Part shown: piece by piece, positions 1-9,553 of the stretch
Position numbering within the stretch: position 1 is the first letter of the stretch
Layout: each line of letters opens with the position of its first letter
Assembly (NCBI RefSeq): GCF_030817355.1
Contig: NZ_JAUSZH010000001.1
Location: 4,155,001 to 4,219,000, forward strand
Direction: 5' to 3'
DNA: 64,000 nucleotides
Source: Streptomyces sp. V1I1
Lineage (GTDB): Bacteria; Actinomycetota; Actinomycetes; Streptomycetales; Streptomycetaceae
Program-made: the position numbers and the translations under genes
Notes under the pieces: model-generated
What the model saw: the letters and a program-made list of their open reading frames with translations, nothing else
The model's database searches: none
Told to the model about the DNA's origin: nothing

Positions 1-35
1 GAAAAGCGCCCAACCCGCGCCCCCCCGGAACGGCG

Positions 36-1181
36 CTACCCCGCCGCCTCGTCCAGCGCCCGCAGCACATCCGCCACCAGGTCCTCCGCGTCTTCCGCGC
101 CCGCCGAGAAGCGGATGAAACCCTCCGGCACCGCGTCGCCGCCCCAGCGACCGCGCCGTTCCGCCGTGGAGCGCACCCCGCCGAAGCTCGTCGCGTCGTC
201 CACCAGCCGCAGGCCCTCCAGGAAGCGCTCCGCGTGCCCGCGATCGGGCAGCACGAACGAGACCACGCAGCCGAAGCGCCGCATCTGCTGCGAGGCGATC
301 TTGTACGAGGGGTCGCTCGGCAGCCCGGGGTAGCGCAGCCCCGTCACTTCGTCGCGACCGCCCAGCGCCCCAGCGAGCGCCAGCGCATTGGCGCACTGCC
401 GCTCGATCCGCAGTTGCAGTGTGGCCAGCGAACGGTGCGCGAGCCATGCCTCCATCGGCCCCGGAATCGCCCCGACGACCTTGCGCCATCGCCGTACGCC
501 GGCCGCCAACTGAGGATCACGGCAGGTCACATGGCCGAGCAGGATGTCGCCGTGCCCCGTCATGCCTTTGGTGTCGCTGGCCACCGAGAAGTCCGCCCCC
601 AGGTGCAGCGGGCGCTGCCCGAGCGGCGTCGCGAGGGTGTTGTCGACCGCGACCAGCGCGCCGGCCGCGTGCGCCGCCTCCGTCAGCCGCCGCACGTCGC
701 ACACATCGAGCCCAGGATTGGAGGGAGTCTCGATCCACAGCAGTTGCGCCCCGTCCAGGACGGAAAGCTGTGCGTCGTCGCCGGTCGGGGCGGTCCTGAC
801 CTCGACGCCGTACGCCTCGAGCCGTTCGCGTACGAGCGGTAGCGCCTGATAGCCGTCATTCGGCAGAACCACCGTGTCCCCGGCCTTCAGCTGGGAGAAG
901 AGCACGGCTGAGCTCGCCGCCATCCCCGAGGCGAAGGTCACGGTCTCGACGGGTTCCCCCGGCGCCTCCAGTTCGCCGATCGCCCGTTCCAGATGGGTCC
1001 AGGTCGGATTCTCGTCACGCCCGTAGGTGTACGGCCCGGTGGGCTCGCCCGGCAGATGGAAGTGGGCAGCGAAGACCGGTCCCGGCAGGGCCGGTTCGTA
1101 CTTCACCGGCACGGGCAGCCCCGCGCGTACCGCCCTGGTTCCTTCCCCTGCCTGTGCCGGGACACCGTTTCCTTCGCTCAT
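36..1181 (-). CDS. cystathionine gamma-lyase/synthase-type PLP enzyme
   Basis: This is a 381-residue member of the Cys/Met-metabolism PLP family (trans-sulfuration), which cleaves or forms cystathionine in the cytosol. The PLP-binding lysine is in the segment ASDTKGMTGHG, and the upstream substrate/PLP segment ETPSNPGLD is intact; the length is normal. I chose the ATG at 1181 because GAGGAG lies about 9 bases upstream, and because this ATG overlaps the TGA of a preceding reading frame in an ATGA coupling. A GTG at 1256 in the same frame only reads through the upstream remnant. Lyase and synthase cannot be separated by sequence reading alone; lyase is the common label in Streptomyces. Confidence 0.88.
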   Translation of the reverse strand: MSEGNGVPAQAGEGTRAVRAGLPVPVKYEPALPGPVFAAHFHLPGEPTGPYTYGRDENPTWTHLERAIGELEAPGEPVETVTFASGMAASSAVLFSQLKAGDTVVLPNDGYQALPLVRERLEAYGVEVRTAPTGDDAQLSVLDGAQLLWIETPSNPGLDVCDVRRLTEAAHAAGALVAVDNTLATPLGQRPLHLGADFSVASDTKGMTGHGDILLGHVTCRDPQLAAGVRRWRKVVGAIPGPMEAWLAHRSLATLQLRIERQCANALALAGALGGRDEVTGLRYPGLPSDPSYKIASQQMRRFGCVVSFVLPDRGHAERFLEGLRLVDDATSFGGVRSTAERRGRWGGDAVPEGFIRFSAGAEDAEDLVADVLRALDEAAG

Positions 1182-1261
1182 ACCGCACGCTCCTCGACTG
1201 CCGTCCGTACCGCGTCGAGCAGACCCTCGCTCGCCGCCTCCACCATCTTCAGGCACTCCCG
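1178..1261 (-). pseudogene. ptpA: C-terminal remnant of a low-molecular-weight protein tyrosine phosphatase (PtpA-like)
   Basis: In the frame that ends at the TGA overlapping the downstream ATG (ATGA), the last 27 codons read RECLKMVEAASEGLLDAV and end in VEERAV. From memory this matches the C-terminal helix of actinobacterial low-molecular-weight tyrosine phosphatases. The catalytic P-loop (CX5R), which should lie about 130 codons upstream, is absent: the frame runs straight into the stop of the holin-family gene at 1298. In S. coelicolor the phosphatase PtpA lies in this neighbourhood, as far as I recall. The simplest reading is a deletion that removed the start and body of the gene but kept its coupled stop codon. 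The family match is by eye. Confidence 0.6.
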
Positions 1262-1297
1262 AAGCCGCAGACGCGATACCCAGACCTCACACGGTGT

Positions 1298-1675
1298 TCA
1301 GTCCTTGTCGGGCAGGGCGACATTCATTGCCCAGGAAACGACCGAGATGATCAGGCCGCCGAGCACGGCGGTCCAGAAGCCCTCGACATGGAAGTTCAGA
1401 TCGACCGCGTCGGCCAGCCAGGAGGTCAGCAGCAGCATGAGGGCGTTGATGACCAGCGTGATCAGCCCCAGGGTGAGGATGAACAGCGGTAGCGTGAGCA
1501 GCTTCACGACGGGCTTGACGAGGAAGTTGACCAGCCCGAAGAGCAGCGCCACCAGGATCAGGGTCAGCGCCTTCTTGCCGGTGCTGTCTCCGGTCAGCGT
1601 TATGTCCTGCAGCACCCAGATGGCCACGGCCAGGGCTGCGGCGTTGGCGATCGTCTTGACTACGAAATTCTTCAT
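1298..1675 (-). CDS. phage-holin-family (YvlD-like) membrane protein
   Basis: This 125-residue protein is almost entirely hydrophobic, with about four membrane segments (roughly residues 6-22, 36-55, 58-84 and 100-118) and a conserved FLVKPVVKLLTLPLFILTLG segment typical of the phage_holin_4_2/YvlD family. The name is historical; these are chromosomal inner-membrane proteins of unknown role and not evidence for a prophage. The ATG at 1675 is 51 bases from the divergent cupin start. Downstream on the same strand is the ptpA-like remnant, so it probably headed an operon holin-ptpA-lyase before the deletion. Confidence 0.85.
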   Translation of the reverse strand: MKNFVVKTIANAAALAVAIWVLQDITLTGDSTGKKALTLILVALLFGLVNFLVKPVVKLLTLPLFILTLGLITLVINALMLLLTSWLADAVDLNFHVEGFWTAVLGGLIISVVSWAMNVALPDKD

Positions 1676-1726
1676 GTGTCTGATCGTGGCAGACGTGATC
1701 GGACCAAGGGCAGGGGCGGACGGACG

Positions 1727-2044
1727 ATGAAGGCATTCCGACTGGACGAGCTGGAGGCGGAGCGCGCCGCCAATGACGGCGCGTATCTGCAGTTCCTTCG
1801 CGAACGGAATATGTCGGTCGGGCTGTACGCACTGGACGCCGGCGAGCTGGACCCGCAGCTGCCCCACCGCCAGGACGAGGTCTACTTCGTCGTCAGCGGC
1901 CGCGCCGCCGTCACGGTGGGGACGGAGACGACGCAGGTCGGACGCGGCAGCGTGGTCTACGTCCCGGCCGGAGTGGCCCACAAGTTCCATCACATCACCG
2001 AGGATCTGCGGGTGATGGTGGTCTTCTCTCCCCCTGAGAGCTGA
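1727..2044 (+). CDS. small cupin-domain protein
   Basis: This 105-residue protein is a single-domain cupin. The first cupin motif region carries LPHRQDEVYFVVSG and the second YVPAGVAHKFHHI, which supply the His and Glu residues that usually bind a divalent metal. The fold hosts many enzymes and binding proteins, so the substrate cannot be given. The start at 1727 begins MKAFRLDELEAER; an upstream in-frame codon at 1676 would add a basic, non-conserved-looking extension overlapping the divergent promoter. The ribosome-binding site is weak. Confidence 0.85.
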   Translation: MKAFRLDELEAERAANDGAYLQFLRERNMSVGLYALDAGELDPQLPHRQDEVYFVVSGRAAVTVGTETTQVGRGSVVYVPAGVAHKFHHITEDLRVMVVFSPPES

Positions 2045-2165
2045 CCGGAAGCACCGCCGATCCCTAGGGGTTCGGTCAGGGGAGATCAAGGGCTCGCGGG
2101 CCCCCGCACACCACCCCCTCCCGCCTAGCATCGAGGCAGGAACCCAATGAAACGAGGTAAGGACG

Positions 2166-2384
2166 ATGGCTGTGCGGGAAGTATTCGCGGGGATGCCGTG
2201 GTGGATCAAGTGGGTCGCGGTGCCCGTCATCGCCCTTGTCGTATTCGGAGGACTGATCACGAGCGTCGTCGGCTTTGTGATCGGACTGCTCTTCAAGATC
2301 CTTGTCTTCGTCGCCCTGGTCAGTGGACTCGTCTTTGTCGTACGGAAGTTCGTGTCGTCGTCGAGCTCACGCAGCGACTGGTAG
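2166..2384 (+). CDS. DUF5326-family small membrane protein
   Basis: This is a 72-residue protein with a short amphipathic N-terminus (PWWIKW) followed by two hydrophobic segments at about residues 14-33 and 38-62 and a serine-rich tail. It matches my recollection of the Streptomyces DUF5326 family that sits just before ssgR-ssgA. No function is known. AACGAGGTAAGG precedes the ATG and provides a plausible ribosome-binding site. Confidence 0.8.
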   Translation: MAVREVFAGMPWWIKWVAVPVIALVVFGGLITSVVGFVIGLLFKILVFVALVSGLVFVVRKFVSSSSSRSDW

Positions 2385-2390
2385 CCCGTG

Positions 2391-2416
2391 CCCGTCCGGG
2401 CGTTAGCCCGGGCGGG
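2391..2416 (+). terminator. possible hairpin after the DUF5326 gene
   Basis: CCCGTCCGGGC and GCCCGGGCGGG flank a GTTA loop just after the stop codon at 2384, forming a GC-rich near-perfect stem without a T tract. Streptomyces terminators often lack T runs. The assignment is tentative. Confidence 0.4.
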
Positions 2417-2581
2417 GGAACGCTCCGACAAACCCCCACAGCCTCACGGGGACGGCCATTACAGTGACAACCCCGCTGCCGCCCCCACGGGAAATCCGCC
2501 CTTGGGAAGTACGCGCGGCGGGCCGCGGGGGCGGCCCCCGCAGGCGGGCGCGCTGCCCGTCACCATGCCTGGGGGTGACCT

Positions 2582-3196
2582 TTGGCCACGGCTACGAACG
2601 CTCCTGCCCCTACCCTGATCGTTTCGGTGCAACGGGTGATGAGGCTGCTGGAGGCCGTGAACTCCCATCCGGACGTGGCCCCCGCGAAGCAGCTCGCGCG
2701 CGAGGCGCTCGCGCACCGGCGGGACGCCATCGGAGTCCCGGTCTACTTCGCGGTCTACCGCGAGGGTGAGATCGAGATCGTCGCCGTCGCCGACACCCCG
2801 TATGCGCCCGCCGTCGCCGAGTGGGCCGACTTCCGTGAGACCGGACATGCCCATGCGCTCGGCCAGTGTCTGCTGAGCCAGCTCGACGAGCAGGGCCGCA
2901 GCGACCATCTGGACCGCCACCCCGTGCAGCTCGTCACCCCTTGTTCCGTAAGCGACCGGCGTGCGCTGCTGGAGCGGCTCGCGTCGACGGAGCGGATGCA
3001 AACGGTCGTGGAGCGACAGGAGTACGCGCTCGGTACCGTCTGTGCCGCCATTCCGATCACGGTCGGATCCGGTGCCGCCGTGATGGGCATTTCGCTCCCG
3101 CTCCACCAGGAAGAACGGTTGCTTCCTGCGGTCGAACAACTACGTGACGCCATCGGAGGACTTCTGGGCTCCATAGCGTTCTCTATCAGTATCTGA
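2582..3196 (+). CDS. ssgR: IclR-family SsgR-like protein lacking most of the winged helix
   Basis: The C-terminal part (about residues 48-204) is a normal IclR effector domain, and its position directly before ssgA identifies it as the SsgR counterpart; SsgR activates ssgA in S. coelicolor. The N-terminus begins like an IclR DNA-binding domain (VQRVMRLLEAV, then APAKQLARE at residues 34-41). It then jumps at residue 42 straight to ALAHRRDAIGVPVYF, which belongs to the start of the effector domain. The recognition helix and wing are missing, so the protein is 204 residues rather than about 240. The reading frame is intact across the junction. The start appears to be TTG at 2582 with GGGGGTGA upstream, which is weak. 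DNA binding is unlikely if the sequence is correct. Confidence 0.75.
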   Translation: MATATNAPAPTLIVSVQRVMRLLEAVNSHPDVAPAKQLAREALAHRRDAIGVPVYFAVYREGEIEIVAVADTPYAPAVAEWADFRETGHAHALGQCLLSQLDEQGRSDHLDRHPVQLVTPCSVSDRRALLERLASTERMQTVVERQEYALGTVCAAIPITVGSGAAVMGISLPLHQEERLLPAVEQLRDAIGGLLGSIAFSISI

Positions 3197-3312
3197 AGAA
3201 TCACTCCTTGTGATCTGCCAGTCCTTACAGGACGATTACGTCAAAAGGCCATGGGGATCATTCCTGGCCGTTTTCAGCTGAGTTCTTCACTGCTTCATCT
3301 ACTGCGGGGTAC

Positions 3313-3747
3313 ATGATGCGCGAGTCGGTCCAGGCCGAGGTCCTGATGAGTTTCCATGTCTCCGAGGAGCTCTCTTTCCGGATCCCGGTGGAGCTCCGGT
3401 ACGAGACGGGGGATCCGTACGCGGTGCGGATGACCTTCCATCTGCCCGGCGATGCCCCTGTGACCTGGGCTTTCGGGCGCGAGTTGCTGCTGGACGGCAT
3501 CAATGTGCCGAGCGGCGACGGTGATGTGCACATCGCTCCGACCGGTCAGGGGCTGTCCGACGTCGCCATCCGGCTCCAAGTCGGCGGCGACCGGGCGCTG
3601 TTCCGGGTGAGCGCGGCCCCGCTCGTGGCCTTCCTGGACCGCACCGACAAGCTGGTGCCGCTGGGGCAGGAGCGTACGCTCGCCGACTTCGAGGACAGTC
3701 TGGACGTGGCGCTCGGGCGCATCCTCGCCGAGGAGAACGCCGGCTGA
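3313..3747 (+). CDS. ssgA: SsgA, sporulation-specific cell-division activator
   Basis: SALP-family protein of 144 residues. It carries SVQAEVLMSFHVSEELSFR, VPVELRYETGDPYAVRMTF-type and FLDRTDKLVPLGQE segments that I recognise as SsgA rather than its paralogues SsgB-G. SsgA promotes sporulation septation and localises SsgB, which recruits FtsZ, in aerial hyphae. Either ATG at 3313 or the adjacent ATG at 3316 could be the start; the second gives a family-like N-terminus MRESVQAEV. It follows the ssgR-like gene by about 115 bases, which carries its own promoter. It converges on the YibE/F gene with a 13-base gap. Confidence 0.93.
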   Translation: MMRESVQAEVLMSFHVSEELSFRIPVELRYETGDPYAVRMTFHLPGDAPVTWAFGRELLLDGINVPSGDGDVHIAPTGQGLSDVAIRLQVGGDRALFRVSAAPLVAFLDRTDKLVPLGQERTLADFEDSLDVALGRILAEENAG

Positions 3748-3760
3748 GCAGTCGACGCCG

Positions 3761-5104
3761 CTACTTCTTGCGGCGGCGGCCCCTGCCGCCCCGAACCGGC
3801 GATCCACTCCGTGCCGGTGATTCGTCCGCCGCTGCGGTTCCCGGCCGGTCGGCGGAGACCACCAGGCTCGCGAGTGCGGTGGTCACCGGCACGGCGGCGA
3901 CAAGTCCGATCGACCCCACCAGGGTCCGTACGATCTCCACCGCCACCAGCTCGCTGTTGGCCACCGTCCCCACACTGCTCTGCGCGATCGAGAAGAGCAG
4001 CAGCAGCGGCAACGCGGCGCCCGCGTAGGCCAGTACGAGAGTGTTGACGACGGAAGCGATGTGGTCCCGGCCGATCCTGATCCCGGCCCGGTAGAGCGCC
4101 CGTGGGCCCATGCCCGGGTCCGCCTGACGCAGTTCCCAGACCGCCGACGTCTGGGTCACCGTCACATCGTCGAGCACGCCGAGCGAGCCGATGATGATGC
4201 CGGCCAGCAGCAGACCGCTCATGTCGATGTTCGGATACAGACCGTGAATCAGACCGGTGTTGTCGTCGGTGTTGCCGGTCAGGCTCGCCCAGCCGATGAA
4301 GAGCGAGCCGAGCAGCCCGGTCAGCAGCAGCGAGATCAGCGTGCCGAGGACCGCGACCGATGTGCGAGCGGTGAGGCCGTGGCACAGATAGAGCGAGACC
4401 AGCATGATGGCGCTCGCCCCGATCACCGCGACGATCAGCGGATTCGAGCCCTGCAGGATCGCGGGCAGGATGAACAGGGTCAGTACGGCGAACGAGACGG
4501 CCAGTGCGATCAGCGCCATCACGCCGCGCATCCGTCCCACCAGCACCACCGCGAGCGCGAAGATCCCGGCCAGCAGCAGCATCGGGAACTGACGGTCCAC
4601 ATCGGTCACGGAGTACTGCAGGTCACGGGGTGCGTCAGGGGCGTACGCCACCACCACGCCCTGGCCCTTGTCCAACTGCCGCGGCGCGTCCGGCTGGACG
4701 ATCTCGGTGAACGTACGGCCCTTGTCCTTGCCGCTGGTGACCTCGATCGTCGCCTTCTCGCAGCTGCCGCGCTGGGCATTGACCGCCTCGCGCCCCTCGG
4801 GCGTGGAGGTGTCGCCGGTCGGCGGGACCTGCGCGGCGTTCACGTCCTTGCAGTTGACCTTGTCGACCTGCACCACCTTGCCCTGCTCGGTCTGCCGGTC
4901 GAAACCGACACCGGTGCGCTCATGCCCGGGCGCACCGCCCGGCCAGAGCACGACAAGGCCCACGATGACCGCGGTGGCGAAAGGAATCAGCACGGCGGCG
5001 ATGACCTTGCGGAGATGCTGTGAGACAGGCGCGGCGGGCCCATGGCTGTGCGAGTGGCCGTGGGGTTCGGGCGTCTGCGGCGAGGGGGTCGGCGAGTAGG
5101 TCAC
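3761..5104 (-). CDS. YibE/F-family multipass membrane protein
   Basis: This is a 447-residue protein. It has a His-rich cytoplasmic N-terminus (HGHSHSHG, residues 16-23), one membrane helix near residues 33-53, an extracytoplasmic domain to about residue 170 with two cysteines, and then about seven helices. The motif LDDVTVTQTSAVWEL in the second half and the arginine/lysine-rich tail RGRRRKK are typical of YibE/F. The function is unknown; the family is described as putative transport. The start is GTG at 5104. It diverges from the TPP riboswitch of thiC. Confidence 0.87.
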   Translation of the reverse strand: MTYSPTPSPQTPEPHGHSHSHGPAAPVSQHLRKVIAAVLIPFATAVIVGLVVLWPGGAPGHERTGVGFDRQTEQGKVVQVDKVNCKDVNAAQVPPTGDTSTPEGREAVNAQRGSCEKATIEVTSGKDKGRTFTEIVQPDAPRQLDKGQGVVVAYAPDAPRDLQYSVTDVDRQFPMLLLAGIFALAVVLVGRMRGVMALIALAVSFAVLTLFILPAILQGSNPLIVAVIGASAIMLVSLYLCHGLTARTSVAVLGTLISLLLTGLLGSLFIGWASLTGNTDDNTGLIHGLYPNIDMSGLLLAGIIIGSLGVLDDVTVTQTSAVWELRQADPGMGPRALYRAGIRIGRDHIASVVNTLVLAYAGAALPLLLLFSIAQSSVGTVANSELVAVEIVRTLVGSIGLVAAVPVTTALASLVVSADRPGTAAADESPARSGSPVRGGRGRRRKK

Positions 5105-5186
5105 CGACCGATCATCGCAAGAACGAGGGGGGCCCTCTGTTCAGCGCGCCAGAAATGACGCTAGCGTGGTGTCACCTTTGCACACG

Positions 5187-7129
<1,943 letters not shown>

Positions 7130-7178
7130 CGGCGGAGTGATCTCGCAATGACGTGCCGCCACGAGCGCCGGCCGGGGC

Positions 7179-8006
7179 TCACTCCGGCTGGTGCTCGGGG
7201 CCGCCGAATTCCGGGCTGGTGAAGTCCGGGCTGGTGAAGGTGGGCCGCTGTCCCGCTGTCGAGCCCTCGCTCGGGCTTGAGTAGTCCGGGCCGCTGTAGC
7301 CGATCTTGGGGATACGGCTCACATGGCGCGGCGGGTCCGCGGAGGTCGGGTCGGCGCTGGGGTCCGCCAGCGCTGCCCGCAGGAAGGGCAGCAGTCCGCG
7401 CTCCAGCAGGGCGTGCCGCCAGGCTTCCTTGGCCCGCGCCACCTCGTCGGGCAGCTCGCCCGTCGACTCCTCGGCCGGGACTTGTGTCGCGCCGTTGCGC
7501 AGGGCGGTGAGCAGCAGCCCGATCGCGGCGACCAGGATGGCGGCCGCCGTGAGAGCCCCGAAGAACCAGCCCGCGGAAACCAGGGCCTCCGCGAACGACG
7601 GCGTGGGGCTGAGCATCTTCAGGATGTAGCCGACCAGCAGGAAGATCACCGCGGCCGTCCCGGCGAGCACCGGGGCGAGCACGGCTATGACGGCGGCGAA
7701 CCCCGCGCCGCGTTCGGAGGCCTCGCCGACGGCGGGGGACAGCACGGAGTTGTGCATGGAGGCGGTGGCCGCGGGGCTTCGCATCTCCTCGCGGACCTTT
7801 GTGTAGTACTCGTACTCGGCAGCGGCGGCGGTGGTGATCAGTGCCGTCGCGTTCAGGGCCATCGTGCGCAGCTGTTCGGTGTTCAGGCGCTGCCCCACGG
7901 CAGCGAGATCCGGACGGTCATGGGCGTTGCGCAGTGCGTCGTCGAGGATGCGCTCGTACTCGGCGCGGTCCTCGGTCAGCAGGTGCGGAGCGCTGTTCAT
8001 CTGCAT
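7179..8006 (-). CDS. two-helix membrane protein, conserved hypothetical
   Basis: This 275-residue protein has a soluble N-terminal helical domain (1-100), two strongly hydrophobic segments at about 104-131 and 143-170, and a cytoplasmic-type C-terminal tail. The tail is rich in Asp, Ser, Pro and Gly and ends in repeated SPDF/SPEF-like units. I do not recognise a functional family. The start at 8006 (MQMNSAPH) could also be the second ATG at 8000. It is convergent with thiC and lies downstream of the metallophosphatase on the same strand after a 147-base gap. Confidence 0.7.
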   Translation of the reverse strand: MQMNSAPHLLTEDRAEYERILDDALRNAHDRPDLAAVGQRLNTEQLRTMALNATALITTAAAAEYEYYTKVREEMRSPAATASMHNSVLSPAVGEASERGAGFAAVIAVLAPVLAGTAAVIFLLVGYILKMLSPTPSFAEALVSAGWFFGALTAAAILVAAIGLLLTALRNGATQVPAEESTGELPDEVARAKEAWRHALLERGLLPFLRAALADPSADPTSADPPRHVSRIPKIGYSGPDYSSPSEGSTAGQRPTFTSPDFTSPEFGGPEHQPE

Positions 8007-8153
8007 CCCCCGATGCTCCGTAGGGCCGGATTGCCCGCATCGACCGGGCGGTTGGGCAGAAACGGAGGAGAGCCTGCTACGGATAAGCCGATGGTAGAGC
8101 GGTTACGGCACGGGGTGACAGGGGGTTTGAGTAAATCGCCTGTCGGGCTTGGA

Positions 8154-9380
8154 TCAGTTGGACAGGGGAAGCTGGACGACAAGGAGCTTTCCAGCCATGG
8201 TCACGCCGCCGTCCATGGCGATCGCCAGGCCGTCCGCGTACACATGCGGGCCCTCGACGACCGGGCGCGCGTCGTCCTCGCCGTCCTCGGTGCCCACCTC
8301 GCCCAGCAGATACGGAATGGGGCTGTGGCCGTGCACGACGCGGCGGCCGCCGTAGGCGGTGAGCAGTTCGCGTACGGCCTGCGGCCCAGCGTCGTCGCGG
8401 AAGGCGAAACGCTTGGTGAACTTGCGAAACAGGTCCCAGCACTCGTCGGCGTCATTTCGGGTGAGGATCGCGTGGACGGTGTCGTTGACGTCCTCGATGG
8501 TGTCGCCGTACTCCAGATAGGCGGTGGTGTCGGAGTGCATCAGCAGATGCTCGTCCTCCTCGATCACCGCGTCGAGGCGTGCCATCCACTGCAGATGGAC
8601 GTCCTGCAGCCGGTCCATGTCGGTCTTCTGGCCGCCGTTGAGCAGCCAGGCGGCCTGGAAGGTGGCGGTGCCTGCACCGGAGTTGACGGGGGTGTCGCCG
8701 AATCGCTTCGCGCCGAGCAGCAGCAGTTCGTGATTGCCCATCAGAGCCTTGCAGTAGCCGCCGGCTGCCGCGGCCTCGGCGGAGAGCCGCATGACGAGGT
8801 CGATGACGCCGATGCCGTCGGGGCCGCGGTCGGTGAAGTCGCCGAGGAACCAGAGGCGTGCATGGTCCGCGGCCCAGTGGCCGTCGGCGTCGATGAGGCC
8901 CTGTTCGGCCAGGGCCTCGACGAGTTCGTCGAGATAGCCGTGGACGTCGCCGACGACATAGAGCGGGCCGAGGCCTTCGGGGGTGGGCGTCTCGTCCGGT
9001 GTGACCTGCACCTGGACGGTGTCGCCCGGACCGCCGCGGCCGATCACCGGCAGATCGCGCGCGGTGGGGGTGTAGCCGTCCGGAGCCTCGCCCTCCGGGA
9101 CGGCGTTGCCGGGGTGGGCGGACTCCGGGGATTCCGGGGACTGCTGCGTCGGCTGCGTGTGCGACGGCACCTGCTCCCGCGAAGGCACCTGCTCGTGCGG
9201 CGTAGTAGCCGGGTGCTCCTGCGGCGGCAGCTGCGAGTGTGCGGGAATTTGCGGATGCGCCGGAACCTGCGACTGCACGGGAACCTGCGACTGCACGGGA
9301 ACCTGCGCGTACGGCGGAACGCGGAAGTCGCGCAATGTTGCCGTCCGCACCACGGGTCCTTGACCGGCCCCCTGAGTCAT
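8154..9380 (-). CDS. calcineurin-like metallophosphatase with Pro/Gln-rich N-terminus
   Basis: This is a 408-residue protein. Residues from about 135 carry the metallophosphoesterase signature motifs VVGDVHG, LGDFTDRGPD, MGNHE and VVHGHSPI, which supply the Asp, His and Asn ligands of the di-metal centre. Ser/Thr phosphatase or Ap4A-hydrolase-like activity is the family expectation. Residues 1-130 are low complexity, with tandem units such as QVPVQSQVPVQSQVPAHPQ. I chose the ATG at 9380 because GGAGGGG lies directly upstream; a GTG at 9392 in frame would place the start inside that ribosome-binding site. Confidence 0.87.
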   Translation of the reverse strand: MTQGAGQGPVVRTATLRDFRVPPYAQVPVQSQVPVQSQVPAHPQIPAHSQLPPQEHPATTPHEQVPSREQVPSHTQPTQQSPESPESAHPGNAVPEGEAPDGYTPTARDLPVIGRGGPGDTVQVQVTPDETPTPEGLGPLYVVGDVHGYLDELVEALAEQGLIDADGHWAADHARLWFLGDFTDRGPDGIGVIDLVMRLSAEAAAAGGYCKALMGNHELLLLGAKRFGDTPVNSGAGTATFQAAWLLNGGQKTDMDRLQDVHLQWMARLDAVIEEDEHLLMHSDTTAYLEYGDTIEDVNDTVHAILTRNDADECWDLFRKFTKRFAFRDDAGPQAVRELLTAYGGRRVVHGHSPIPYLLGEVGTEDGEDDARPVVEGPHVYADGLAIAMDGGVTMAGKLLVVQLPLSN

Positions 9381-9553
9381 CGACCCCTCCACACCGTCGC
9401 GCCGCCGTTCACCTCTCGGCCCAGCCTGGTCGGGGTGGTCCGCGGTGTCGTCCGCCCATCATAGGAATGAGGTCCGCGCTGTGTGACGCACCAGGGGTGG
9501 TGAATCCGGTTGCACCCCTGGTTCGCCGGTTGTTTCGTCCTGATTGGGAAGAT

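Noticed and set aside
1298..1675. Prophage suspected from a holin-family protein
   Set aside because: The family is a common chromosomal membrane protein; no other phage gene is near.
3200..3214. ATCAC-TCCTT-GTGAT palindrome upstream of ssgA as an SsgR operator
   Set aside because: Five-base arms are short, no SsgR consensus is known to me, and the local SsgR-like protein seems to lack its DNA-binding domain.
7323..9464. 713-codon plus-strand open frame over the membrane-protein and metallophosphatase genes
   Set aside because: It is antisense to two genes with clear motifs, has a composition typical of high-GC shadow frames and no recognisable domain.
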